A stretch of DNA of 64,000 nucleotides from Hofstenia miamia (taxonomy: Eukaryota; Xenacoelomorpha; Acoela; Hofsteniidae): the NCBI GenBank assembly GCA_900660155.1, contig CABFPE010000225.1, positions 32,048 to 96,047 of the forward strand, written 5' to 3'. Each line of letters opens with the position of its first letter. Positions within the stretch are counted from its first letter, which is position 1. The notes beneath the pieces were generated by a model. That model saw nothing but the letters and a program-made list of their open reading frames with translations. It was not told where the DNA came from and searched no databases. Below, one piece after another: positions 48,243-58,799 of this stretch. Position numbers and translations under genes: made by a program.

Positions 48243-48335
48243 GGGAACCGAAAGAGCCCTCGTGCTTGAACCGTCCTAGGGAGTAACCTCCTCGCGGTGG
48301 TTCCTGGAGAAGCTACCTCCCAAGGCGAAAGCCAA
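48243..48335 (+). ncRNA. HDV-like self-cleaving ribozyme candidate
   Basis: P1: GGGAACC (48243-48249) pairs with GGTTCCT (48299-48305), 7 bp with a G-U wobble at the first pair as in HDV. P3: ACC (48286-48288) with GGT (48296-48298) closing the loop TCCTCGC, the same loop as HDV; P1' follows P3 directly, also as in HDV. P2 candidate: GGGAGTA (48279-48285) with TACCTCCC (48314-48321), one bulge. P4 and the catalytic-C joining strand are uncertain (either near AGCTA at 48311-48315 or GGCGAAAG at 48324-48331). Confidence 0.68.
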
Positions 48336-48909
48336 AGTGTAGAGCTGAGCTAATACTTGACGGGCGCGTCCCTTTGCGGAGTCCCGAACCAAGAGTGGAC
48401 GTTAAGCAATAGGGTATAAGAAGGTGCCGCCATGTGTGCTATGCGCATGTGGGGGCGGTAATGATGATGTGAGACTGTCTGGTAGTCTAGCATTAAGTTG
48501 CTGCTTGGTGCCCAGAGTCGTAGAGTGCGTCTACGAGGGCAGTAATACAGAGATTTTTCTCTGTCTCTGGCCTCTAGATAGGCCTTGGCCAGCATTTGCT
48601 GTGCCTTCCTATGAGGGAGCCTTGCTCTGTCATGGGATTTAGTGCGGACAGTAGATGCTCACGAGTTACCCAGTTAGTAGCCTTGGTTGGCGAAAGCTGG
48701 AGAGGCGCAACCCTCTCATGAAGCTCAAGCCTTCGGCTTCACTCCTGCTGATCAGACTCAACACAGATCAGCACTCTGCGTGCCAGGGGTCGCCAGAGGT
48801 CAAGCATGATTAAACCGGCCTTAGCGGTACACTTCTAGGGGTAGTTCCGGATTTTGATCTGTTGACACACACTCTTCAGTCTGTCGACTGGTAGAGTAAC
48901 CCCGACCAC
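48243..48909 (+). mobile_element. Short non-autonomous retroelement (SIDE/SINE-like) headed by an HDV-like ribozyme
   Basis: A 667-bp GC-rich block in AT-rich DNA, flanked by perfect 12-bp direct repeats ATATCATCATTT (48231-48242 and 48910-48921), as left by target-primed insertion. Its first base coincides with the cleavage site of an HDV-like fold. No convincing protein is encoded. The 3' part (about 48749-48897) is related to 51539-51705, next to an RLE-type LINE remnant. Family knowledge: R2 and related LINEs start with HDV-like ribozymes, and short internally deleted derivatives are known. The parent element is not identified. Confidence 0.72.
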
Positions 48910-48921
48910 ATATCATCATTT
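48910..48921. repeat. Target-site duplication, right copy
   Basis: ATATCATCATTT, identical to 48231-48242. Confidence 0.82.
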
Positions 48922-49229
48922 AAACACAATTACCACCTAAGTTGAAAACAGTGTTCTTTCGTCATTTATAGAGGACAGTTTTACCAAAATCAGCATGGAT
49001 TTGTCACTGGCTCCTAATAATGCTCTGGCATGCACGTGCTTTAGTTTCTTTGGATCGCTGGCAAGTGTTTTGGTCATACAAATGCCAATGTTCGACAAAC
49101 TCCAAAAACAACTATTTACCGACATTATCAAAGTGAATAATGTTGAGTTAACAAAATCACAATTAATCCAATTTCAAGAATTCATCGTAAGAAAGCCTTA
49201 ATACTTTTAAATCTGGTATACACAAACAT

Positions 49230-50153
49230 CAGGCCTGGAAACGGTTAAAATTGATATGTAGACCAGACCCGATACAACCCGATCCGATCCGTCTTCTTAG
49301 ATTTTAACCTACTTGCTCATTTGGGTCCATAGACGGAATTACTAATTTCAAAAATATTTGATGTGCCTAAATCCTATTTGAAAACTAAAACTAATAAAAT
49401 GAATTTAATAAAATGGTAGAACATAATATAATGTAAGGAAAACTAATATCTCCAAGATCGGCCTCTGATCATCTAGGAAACTAGGTTGCATTCCAAACAG
49501 ATATCGATCTCTTTCAATGAAAAAAGTTTGACGAAGCCTGTTAGAATTTGAAACATCTGTTTTATGAATCACAACTAGTGTTTAAACAAACAGATAATAC
49601 TCAATTGTAATTCGGCTTACAATAACTACATATCACAAAACCAGGAAAATATATGTCATTTCACACATAACAGTTTAAACATTTTTAATGACCCAATTAA
49701 AATTAGAAATATAATTGAGGAATTTACAATATTTCAAATTTATCTTCTCACATTGCTCATTATGCTTACTTCTTCAACAAAAATTGAACAGTTTGTACAA
49801 AAGCTTAAACAAAGGCAAACAAGAAAAGGAAAATCTACTTGAATTATGAATCAAGCCTCCTCGAATACGCCCAAGCCCGCTAACAAAACATTTGGAGTAG
49901 TATTTACTTATGTCTTTGCAATATCTGCCCTGACAATGATATCTGATTAATCCAAATTTAACTAATTAACAATAATAAATTTTCAAATTTTTCTTAAATT
50001 CTTCATCGTATAGCTGGTTAAATTTCAAAATGCTGTTTATTGTTTTTTACTGCATTGCAGCCGCCCTCAACTTGCTGGTCAAATAAACAAGCTTAATATA
50101 ATAAATGGCTAATATAAGTGATGTGTAAGCGGTGCACACAGTTTTCACCCCTG
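49230..50153. mobile_element. Possible degraded hAT-like element
   Basis: Ends CAGGCCTGGAAAC and, inverted, CAGGGGTGAAAAC (10 of 13). Flanks ACAAACAT and ACCAACAG match 6 of 8. Sub-terminal CCCGATACAACCCGATCCG motifs are of hAT-MITE type. Weak: could be coincidence. Confidence 0.32.
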
Positions 50154-50159
50154 ACCAAC

Positions 50160-51070
50160 AGTGGATTTGTCATTAAGGGATCTAAGTATGGATAAAAATG
50201 AATGTACCAAGTTTGTCAATTTCTACTTCTCTCAAATAATATGAATATGGAAGGTCTGGAAATAAGATTGCTTATAAATGCAGATGATTGTAAAATATAT
50301 TAAACCCATTTTACTTAAATTACATTAAGAATGCGTGTTGCAATACAATATTTTCTTTGTTTGACTGTTACTATAGCGAATCACTTTATTTTAAATTAAA
50401 TATACAAATAATATTACGAAGACAGTCTACAATTCAATTTGTCAATTTCATTCAAATAAGTGATATAAACAGATGCTACATTGTCTAATAGCTTTCTCCG
50501 TCATTAATATTAATCACACATTCATTTCACATTTCTATGCTAGAGGAAATGCTTATAAATATAATGCTATGTTGTAATTTATGTGACGTAATTGTAGCGC
50601 AATTAAGTTGAAATTTATTGAAACAACATGCTTAAGTTAAGATATTAGCCTAACTTTGATAGCTAATTAATCTAATAGTCTATTAAAAACTTCAAGTTAC
50701 ATGTTTTTTAATGTTTGTAGTAGTAAAATATGAATATGGATAAAATAGTCTATTCATTCTAACACTGAATTAATCTTTGTGATTTTAATAAATTCGCAGA
50801 AAGGGCGAATAATAATTTTCTAAAAATTTTTACATTCCATGCTAGGTCAAATTTTTTACGTGCAATTTCAAGTTCATGAAAAACTTTTTCTTAAATTATC
50901 TAGGTCTCCATTGTCATAATATTTAACGCCTGTATGCAATTGTTGTTTCCTGTACAATGAAATTCTTTAAAACTGTAATCTGCCACATTAACGTTTATCA
51001 ATATATTTATTTCTAATTGCGGTAGTCAAATAAATATATTCTACATAAATAAAATACAATTGAAACGTAA
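50160..51070. other. No gene recognised
   Basis: AT-rich spacer without supported features. Confidence 0.45.
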
Positions 51071-51074
51071 ATTT

Positions 51075-51319
51075 TGCAGGTACCAGTTGGCCAATTCACT
51101 TTCGTTTTTCATTTTTCATATAAATCATTTTGAGAAGACTAAATGAAAATTATAATTTTAATGCGAAAATAATAATGTTTCATTTTCGTTTTTCATATTC
51201 CTTTTCTATTTTTTAATATTTTTAAATGATTGACAAAATAATAACGAAAATTGAAAAATGAAAATTTCATTTAGTCCTTTCAAAATGGTCAAAATGAAAA
51301 ATGAAAAATAGTACCTGCA
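51075..51319. mobile_element. Fold-back MITE with TGCAGGTAC ends
   Basis: TGCAGGTAC (51075-51083) faces GTACCTGCA (51311-51319). Inner arms also mirror each other (TTTTCATTTTTCAT, GACTAAATGAAAAT against ATTTTCATTTAGTC, ATGAAAAATGAAAAAT), so almost the whole 245 bp folds back. No clear target duplication; superfamily not assigned. Confidence 0.68.
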
Positions 51320-51538
51320 TAATAAATTCATAAGTTTTATTTTTATAAGCATGAATGAACTAAGTCATGATGTGCCTCGTTATTAATAGTATATTTCTTT
51401 GCAATTAATTTCAATTGATTATCAGCGAATAATCACAAAACGTATTCTGAAGGATATATGTCTACTTAGGTTTGTCCATAGACTTGTACAAACACTAAAG
51501 AAGGATGTTTTTAAATGCACACTTCAATTCTGTCAGGG

Positions 51539-51705
51539 ATCACTCTTTCTGATCAGACTCAATAAAGATGAGCCCTCTGCTTGTCAGGAGTCGCCAGAGG
51601 ATTCTCACAGTTAAATCGGCCTTTGTAGTCACACCTCCAAGAATAATTTCTGGACCTGCATCGTGATTTCACCCACTGTTCAGTCTGTCGACTGGTACAG
51701 CAAAT
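51539..51705 (+). repeat. Diverged relative of the 3' part of the ribozyme-headed element
   Basis: Shares CTGATCAGACTCAA, GTCGCCAGAGG, TTAAA.CGGCCTT and TTCAGTCTGTCGACTGGTA with 48749-48897, at moderate identity and the same order. It runs directly into LINE coding sequence on its right. Confidence 0.82.
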
Positions 51706-52845
51706 TAGATCTATATGAATGCTTACGTGCAGAAGGAAGATATTTCAAGAATTCAATATACATAGTGAATAATGAAGAGGTCAAGGAGGGTTGCAAGCAT
51801 TTAGGAGTGATAGAGAAAGATAAAACAGTTCATGAAGACATGAAAACAAGATTAACAAAGAATACAAGAGGAGCGTAAGAAGTCATTAAAGACGTCAGCA
51901 CTGAATCGATAGAACAGCATACATGGGCTATGCCCGTAATGAGATTCATTAGAAGAAAATTTCAGTGAAATAAAATGAACTGAGGGAACTAAATAGGGAG
52001 ACCCTAAGTTCTTGTGGATAGATTATACATGTCAAGACAGTACGAATTTAAATTACTTTTAAATGCTGTAGAAGCAGTGGCATTGTCATTGAAGGAATAT
52101 GTAGTTAACCAATCTAATCATTCACCGCTAGAAGTAATAAGGAAACTTAGAAAGTTTAGAACATAGTGTGAAGGAAAGAATACATACCAGATTATGAGAG
52201 AAAGAGACAGAAAAAATATAGGCCGAAGGTAATGCATGGAAAATACTGGGGGCCTGCAAAAGATTGTGACAGAGAGGACAGTAACAGATGCCCAAGGAAC
52301 ACAAAGGCGAAGAGAGAATCAGAAACAGATATTGGAAGCACAGGAGCAAGAACAAGCTGTGTAAAGAAGCACGTAGACAGAAGAACTGAGGTAAGTGGCA
52401 AATGCAAGTTATGAAACAGAGATTTAGAGATAGTAGATCATCTAATAGCAGGTTGTGAGAGGTTGGAACAAAATGAGGATATTTTCAGGTAGGACGCATG
52501 GTATGGCTTAGCAGAAAATAAGTGTTATAAACGTAAGTCAAGGGGATTCACCGAGAATGAAAAGGTTAAGATACTGAGTCATTCAAACTAGCAAGGTGAT
52601 TGTAGCAAGAAGACCAGACACAGTAGTGGTAGATAAAGAGGAAAGAGTGTGAATATTAATAGCAAACAGTAGCAAAGGATAGAAAGATAGAATGCAAGGA
52701 GGAAGATAGTATGGGAAGCCTGAGAATCACTTGGAAGAGTTATGATTACCAGGGGCAGTAATATATAAAGCAGCATTGTTAGGAACAGCTAGAGTCCCGA
52801 GGACAGCTCTCACTCTCTGGAAATTGATGAGTCACACTAACATCA
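51706..52845 (+). pseudogene. C-terminal remnant of an RLE-type (R2-like) LINE protein
   Basis: Peptides in order: KHLGVIEKDKTVHEDMK (51799-51849), TWAMPVMRFIRR (51925-51960), VDRLYMSRQ (52014-52040), LSLKEYVVNQS (52090-52122) and VIVARRPDTVVVDKEERV (52596-52650). These match, in order, the part after the RT of LINEs whose C-terminus carries a restriction-like endonuclease; ARRPD..VVD is the PD-(D/E) motif. Many stops and frame shifts; dead. The 3' end is vague, near the (TA)n at 52848. Confidence 0.7.
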
Positions 52846-52847
52846 GT

Positions 52848-52871
52848 TGTATATATATATATATATATATA
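52848..52871. repeat. (TA)n microsatellite
   Basis: Alternating TA run between the LINE remnant and the Penelope-like fragment. Confidence 0.9.
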
Positions 52872-52902
52872 AACTAACGTGCTCAATTTAATATTTCCAA
52901 CC

Positions 52903-52930
52903 GGTTTCGATTTATTAATCATCGTCAGTG
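52903..52930 (-). ncRNA. Hammerhead-like core
   Basis: The minus strand reads CTGACGA, then TGATTAATAAATC (stem GATT/AATC) and GAAAC, the same order as in the 16.6-kb fragment. Stems I and III not verified. Confidence 0.38.
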
Positions 52931-52992
52931 TACAAATACGTAGGATTTAATGTACAATTATTACATTAAATGATGTTGAAATATGCATACAC

Positions 52993-53225
52993 TTAAAATA
53001 TGTTCAGTAAATTGATCGTACTTTGTTGACTATTGAAAAGCATGTTTTTTGCATTTTTTATGAATAGGGCTTCAGCTAATTTGGTGTCCTTTGTTCTTAG
53101 TAATATTTCAAAATTTGCTTTGCTTACTTGGTGTTCATGCAAATATATTTCACTTTTTAAATGCCTTCTAAGATGTTATTTCATCCTAGTTTCAAAATGT
53201 CGCTTCTTATGGCCCCATTTTCGTT
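52993..53225 (-). pseudogene. GIY-YIG endonuclease C-terminus, decayed
   Basis: Reads HKKRHFETRMK, HLRRHLKSEIYLHEHQVSKA, NFEILLRTKDTKLAEALFIK and ends NLLNIF with a TAA at 52993-52995. It aligns with KRHFGIRIKEHL...NFEIVMKTTHTKICEALLIK at 16.7 kb. One in-frame stop after TRMK; N-terminal domains absent. Confidence 0.7.
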
Positions 53226-53339
53226 CATGTTACTACAAGTTGTCAGGCTATGATTACAGTAGGCCTTGCTTTAAGTCAACTTTTACCTATGTGTTGTTGA
53301 TTAGCATCCATATTTGGGACAAATAAATCTATATTATCA

Positions 53340-53447
53340 ATTAACCTCAAACAACGCCTTTAAAGTCAAAAGTGGTATTTCTCACATTCTCATACCATTT
53401 CGTCATGGCTATTAGGAAATTTGAGATCCTGAAACCTGTGCACTATG
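53340..53447. repeat. Left part of a dispersed repeat interrupted by the LTR element
   Basis: The flanks 53340-53447 and 58348-58760 together resemble about 38500-39070: TTAGGAAATTTG..., CTATGGGTAA, GGATGAAAATGAAA, CTATCCAG and ATCACAAAT.GTAAAA occur in the same order. Confidence 0.65.
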
Positions 53448-53600
53448 TGATGAATGTTTAATAATGATAGATATTTGGTAAGAAACACAACATTCCTGCA
53501 CAAGATTAAATTGTTTATTAAATCTTCCGAGCTACAATTCTCTCTCTATGATTACAGGTGTTTACACTACAAATTTAAGAACGGTATACAACATACAACA
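53448..53600 (-). repeat. 3' LTR
   Basis: 153 bp, near-identical to 58195-58347. A purine-rich tract (GGGGAGGGAGGA on the minus strand) lies immediately inside it at about 53601-53612, the expected place of a polypurine tract. Confidence 0.92.
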
Positions 53601-53615
53601 TCCTCCCTCCCCAAA

Positions 53616-55014
53616 AGAAGAGAACAAAATAAAAAAATAAAAAGAACAAAATAAATAAATAAACTCAAATTTTGTTGAGTTAGTGAGTTTCGAGGGTATA
53701 GTTATTAGTCCTTGTAGTTATGGTGATATTTAGGATTTTTACAATCACGTCTGTTTGCAATATCGCATTTCTGATCTTCACGATGTGATACTGTTTTTTC
53801 AGGAAACAAGGATTAGTCATCATCACTGTCATAATTAGAAACCTGGATATTAGGAGAGTCTTGTGATGGTGTAACCCCAGCACTCTGGTTGGAGCACCAA
53901 ACATCTTTAACTTCTTCATTAGTAAATCTGAATTGAGAATTCGAACTAATAATAGGTTTATCATTTTGCTGCCTTAACAGCACTGTGTTACGCCCCAAGG
54001 GCATGATGAACGGCTTCCCTTCGTAAGTAACATCATCGTTAGTGCTTCTCCGATAACAAGCATCGTTAATAATTGGGCTCCGTAAGTTCTTGCCAAAAAC
54101 TAGTTCAGCGGGAGCAGTAGCAGATCCACGTGAAGGAGTGGTACGAAGGGTTAAAAGAATTCTCTGAAGGTACGAATCAATAGCACCAAGATGAGGACTC
54201 CACAGCTTCAATGAACTCTTTATTGTTTGAACCATGCGTTCGGCCCATTCAAAACTTGATGACGAGGAGGTGAGAATTTCTGTTCACATCCAATGCCTTT
54301 CAACCAATCGTTGAGNAGAAGAGAACAAAATAAAAAAATAAAAAGAACAAAATAAATAAATAAACTCAAATTTTGTTGAGTTAGTGAGTTTCGAGGGTAT
54401 AGTTATTAGTCCTTGTAGTTATGGTGATATTTAGGATTTTTACAATCACGTCTGTTTGCAATATCGCATTTCTGATCTTCACGATGTGATACTGTTTTTT
54501 CAGGAAACAAGGATTAGTCATCATCACTGTCATAATTAGAAACCTGGTTATTAGGAGAGTCTTGTGATGGTGTAACCCCAGCACTCTGGTTGGAGCACCA
54601 AACATCTTTAACTTCTTCATTAGTAAATCTGAATTGAGAATTCGAACTAATAATAGGTTTATCATTTGCTGCCTTAACAGCACTGTGTTACGCCCAAGGG
54701 CATGATGAACGGCTTCCCTTCGTAAATAGCATCATCGTTAGTGCTTCTCCGATAACAAGCATCGTTAATAATTGGGCTCCGTAAGTTCTTGCCGAAAACT
54801 AGTTCAGCGGGAGCAGTAGCAGATCCACGTGAAGGAGTGGTACGAAGGGTTAAAAGAATTCTCTGAAGGTACGAATCAATAGCACCAAGATGAGGACTCC
54901 ACAGCTTCAATGAACTCTTTATTGTTTGAACCATGCGTTCGGCCCATTCAAAACTTGATGACGAGGAGGTGAGAATTTCTGTTCACATCCAATGCCTTTC
55001 AACCAATCGTTGAG
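53616..55014. repeat. Internal ~0.7-kb tandem duplication across a single N
   Basis: 53616-54315 and 54317-55014 are near-identical and meet at an N (54316). The copies differ at a handful of sites, so this may be two allelic contig ends left unmerged, not a real duplication. Confidence 0.88.
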
Positions 55015-57320
55015 TTCCATACTTCGGAATTCGGCTGCATTATCGCTTACAAGTTGCGCTGGTACACCAAATGTTGCAAAGATTCTTCGCAATGTACTTT
55101 TTACTGTTTCAATTTTTCTATTTGGAAGAATGTGACACTCTGGCCAGCCAGTGCATGAATCTACAACAATGAACATATATTTATTGGGTATTAGCGATGA
55201 CTCTGCAAAGTCCATGTGAACTCTTTGGAATGGCAAATATGTGGTCTCCCATTTGTGGGTGGCGTCAGTTATTCGGTAGGATTCCTTTTCCATGCATTTG
55301 TTGCAGCTTTCAATGAACCGCTTAACTTGATTATCCATACCCGGCCACCAACAATTTCGTCGAAGGTAAGCAATGGTTCTGTTGAACCCAAAATGTCCAC
55401 TGTGCGCAATTGAGATACATTTGTCACGAAGAATTGCAGGAACAACATATTTATCTCCTCTCATTAGGTACTTATTAACTATACTTAGTTGAGACTTAAT
55501 ACGTTTAAAGGGGCGTTCAGTTTGTGAGCAATCAGACCATACATTTGTCTTTAAATGCCGTTTAATTGATTGTAGCTGAGTATCTAGAATAGTCTCATTT
55601 GCGAGCTCGTCTGGGTCAATGATGTTACAATTAAATGCAATTAGATCATTCACAGATTGAGCGCCATCCTCAATTAATGTTGGATCCTCAACTCGACTTA
55701 AGCAATCAGCATGTTGTAGAGTTGTTGGTTTTAAATACGTAACTTCATAATCATAATGCATTAATGTAATTGCCCATCTTTGGAGACGTGCTGAGGTATT
55801 TTGTGGAAGAGCTTTATTAGGGTCAAGTATAAATTCAAGTGGCCTGTGATCAGTGAAAACACTAAAGAACCGTCCTATCAGAAACTGGCGTAATTTATCC
55901 ACTGCCCAAACTATTGCCAGAGCTTCCTTTTCAGTCATTGAATAATTCCATTCACATTCTGATAGAGTGCGGGAAAGATAATATATGGGATGTCCTTCTT
56001 GTGTAAGGATGCACCCAAAGCAAAACTGCTGGCATCAGTGTAGAGTGATAATTCTTTTTTGGGATCATAAGCTTTCAATGTTGGTGCTCCGCTCAAATGC
56101 TTAATAATAGATTTCATGGCTATGGTTTGTTCATTTCCCCAAAGAAAAGATGTGCCTTTTTTACGAAGGCGATAAAGAGGTTCAACAATATTTGAGAAAT
56201 CCGGAATGAACTTCGCGAACCAGTTTGCAAGGCCTAATAATCGATCAAGAGCTTTCCTGTCCGTTGGAATTGGAAGATGTTCCAGTACAGAAACACGATC
56301 AGGGTCCGGACTAATACCCTTTGCCGATATTATGTATCCTAGGAATTTAATGGAGTTTGACTTGAAAATTGATTTCTCCTCAGAAATTGTACACCTGCCT
56401 TTCTTTAATTTCTGTAATACATTTTGAAGAATTTTGTCAAGTTGTTTTTCAGAATTAGCAGACACGAGTATGTCATCTTGAAAGACCACTAAAAGCTGCA
56501 TTAATTCAGGACCTAATATCATTTCTAATGCCTTTTGAAAGATAGCCGATGCTGTTTTAATGCCTTGTGGAAGTCGTAGAAAACGAAATAAACCCCATGG
56601 TGTTGTAATAGTAGTTATTCCACGACTTGATTCCGAGAGTTTAATTTGAAAATAAGCGTCTTTCAAGTCAATTCTAGCAAAGCATTTTGCATCTTTTAAT
56701 TTTCCTAGTATTTCCTCGACGTTTGGTACTGAATATGAATCCTTGAGAATCGCCTTGTTCACTCCACTAGCTTTATAATCACATGTGAGACGAATTTTAC
56801 CATTTGGTTTTTTAATGAGAACCATTGGACTTGCCCAGTCAGACCCTCCTTCCACTCATTCAATTATTCGAGAATGAACCATGTTATCAAGTTTGTTGTG
56901 AACCGTTTCTTGCCATTCTAATGGTACTTTGCGAGGTGTCATGTGTCGTGGTTGGCTACCTGGTGCTTGACGAATCACAGCTTCATATGAATTAATGAAA
57001 AGTAGAGGTGGATTGGCAGATGCTTTTGTTTGTAGAGAGTTTATGCTGTCATTCATTATATCATTTCCTAAAAGACCAAAGATATGCGGAGATTTTACAA
57101 CAACTAATTCACATGGAGAATATTTATTGCGAAACTGCATGAGACAACTGAGCACGCCAATTACTATTAGACTTTGACCATTGTAAAGCGTTAGCTTAGG
57201 AATTGATTTAGCCTTTTTGAGTTTAGGTGAGCCTAATTGTTGCCAGATGATTTCCGAAATTACTGATCGGGAGGCCCCAGTATCCAAAATAAATTTCATT
57301 GTGTGTGCCTTGCCATTTAT
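54919..57320 (-). pseudogene. pol region of the LTR element (protease, RT, RNase H, integrase)
   Basis: Protease with LDTGAS near 57280; RT from about 56840 to 56250 with the FQDDILV active-site box near 56485; RNase H around 55990-55740; integrase with an HHCC finger (HSGHFGFN...CNKC) near 55400-55290 and its DDE core to about 55020. Broken fossil. The order RT-RNase H-integrase places it in Ty3/gypsy. Confidence 0.88.
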
Positions 57321-57399
57321 TTCCAAAGAACATTTTTTCCATTGAAATTTGTTATCTTTAATAACAAATACGAAATTCTGGGGTTCATTGTCGGAATCA

Positions 57400-58195
57400 C
57401 TTACTATATTATTTGGATCCTCTATATCCTCATCCACTACATTTACAGAATTGTTTTTTTGCTTGCAGTATTTAGCAAAATGATTCATCTTATGACATCT
57501 CATGCATGTCTTACCGAAGGCTTTACAAAATTTACTTCCATATGGATGTTCATATCCACAGCGAGAGCAAAGACTTTTGCTTGTTTTGGAAGGACTGTAT
57601 TTATTATCTTTTTTCACAAAACATATCCGTTTTTGATGTCGTCGTGGTAGTAAAAACATCAACATTCTCAAGGTTATGAATATATGCAACTGCCTGTGAA
57701 AGCGTTAACTTACTGTTTGTTTGTAGTTCGTTTATCAACTTTCTTTGATGCTCTTTATTGAAGATGCCAGTAATGAATTGAGCCATGACAATTTCGGCAT
57801 CAATATCAATAACATTTTTTAATGATTGGAAATCGAAATGTTCAGAAGCAACTTTAAGTCGATTTAAGAAATTAAAGGCTTTTTCACCTTCTTTTTGAGA
57901 AAGTGAATGAAACAGATCTTTCAGCCCAAATTAACCTTTTTTCGGATTGTAGGAAGCTAAGGTATTCTTTTTCAATTACAGTAAAAGGGGTTGATTCAAT
58001 TTCCTTGGGACGTAATATACAAATGGCTTTTTCAAGTGCAGATATTCCACAAGTAGCCATGAAAAAGTTAGTCATTTGAAATTCAGAATTGTCTTCATAA
58101 TTTTTGACTTTGCATTTAGGTTTAAATTGGACGATCCAGGTTTTTGCACGGTCGTAATCATCGATAGGAATTTCTTGATTTGCTGACTGCGCCAT
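57400..58195 (-). pseudogene. gag region of the LTR element
   Basis: Starts MAQSANQEIPIDDYDRAKTW at the LTR edge. A capsid-like helical part follows, then a nucleocapsid part with a zinc knuckle, CMRCHKMNHFAKYC, near 57465-57510. Broken fossil; given here only as a part of the element. Confidence 0.8.
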
Positions 58196-58347
58196 GATGA
58201 ATGTTTAATAATGATAGATATTTGGTAAGAAACACAACATTCCTGCACAAGATAAAATTGTTTATTAAATCTTCCGAGGTACAATTCTCTCTCTATGATT
58301 ACAGGTGTTTACACTAAAAATTTAAGAACCGTATACAACATACAACA
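58195..58347 (-). repeat. 5' LTR
   Basis: 153 bp. The gag start codon overlaps its inner edge, so any primer-binding site (TGGCGCAGTCAGC) would coincide with the first gag codons, an unusually tight layout. Confidence 0.92.
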
Positions 58348-58760
58348 CTATGGGTAATTGTACTTCTCTTTTATATTACAAAAATTATCTTAAAATTTAT
58401 GTTGAAATACCTTAAGATCATTTAAATATTAACATTTTTTAATAGAAAACCCGATTATTTCAAAAACATTCAAGTCTTACCACATCTATGTACTCAGATA
58501 ATAAATCAGTCTAAAGCCCATGGCAGTAACAACGAGCGTCAACTATTTTGTTTACTATCAATACAATACCCAACTTCAGTCCGGGTGGGCCAGCACAGAT
58601 TCAGAACTGAGGATGAAAATGAAATAGGAGACGATTCCCTATCCAGGGGTATTTCAGATTTGAGTAATCTTCATCTTTTAGTTTGTTATCACTGCTTAAA
58701 TTTTGTTATAGAAAACATCACAAATAGTAAAACATGCAGAGATTGTTTAGGGTAAACTAA
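58348..58760. repeat. Right part of the dispersed repeat interrupted by the LTR element
   Basis: Continues the similarity to about 38685-39060 (CATGGCAGTAACAAC, GGATGAAAATGAAATAGGAG, CCCTATCCAG, GATTGTTTAGG). Nature of the repeat unknown. Confidence 0.65.
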
Positions 58761-58799
58761 AACATATTGTGAAATATTTTGAATAGTGTAAATTTTGCA

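Larger units (their letters stand above)
52873..53225 (-). mobile_element. Penelope-like element 3' fragment
   Basis: Minus-strand GIY-YIG tail (52993-53225) followed by a 3' end with a hammerhead-like core (52903-52930) and a (TA)n run at 52848-52871. The arrangement mirrors the fragment at 16.6 kb but without a visible second inverted arm. Confidence 0.68.
53448..58347 (-). mobile_element. Ty3/gypsy LTR retrotransposon, both LTRs present, broken
   Basis: Two 153-bp LTRs (TG...CA) are flanked by a perfect 5-bp target duplication CTATG (53443-53447 and 58348-58352). Parts in order on the minus strand: gag with a zinc knuckle, protease, RT, RNase H, integrase, then a polypurine tract beside the 3' LTR. 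This Pol order is that of Ty3/gypsy; the short LTRs suggest a Mag-like lineage (inference). The LTRs differ at about 4 of 153 sites, so the insertion is young to moderate in age. The coding part has a handful of breaks plus a roughly 0.7-kb internal duplication at an N. It is a fossil copy. Confidence 0.92.

Noticed and set aside
48424-48642. 72-codon frame in the GC-rich insert
   Set aside because: No conserved domain, and GC-rich structured RNA easily gives such frames; the ribozyme-headed non-coding reading explains it better.
52128-52407. Hydrophobic minus-strand frames rich in Leu/Phe/Cys
   Set aside because: Antisense shadows of the purine-rich decayed LINE region.
57303-57650. 115-codon plus-strand frame
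   Set aside because: Antisense shadow of the LTR element's gag/protease region.
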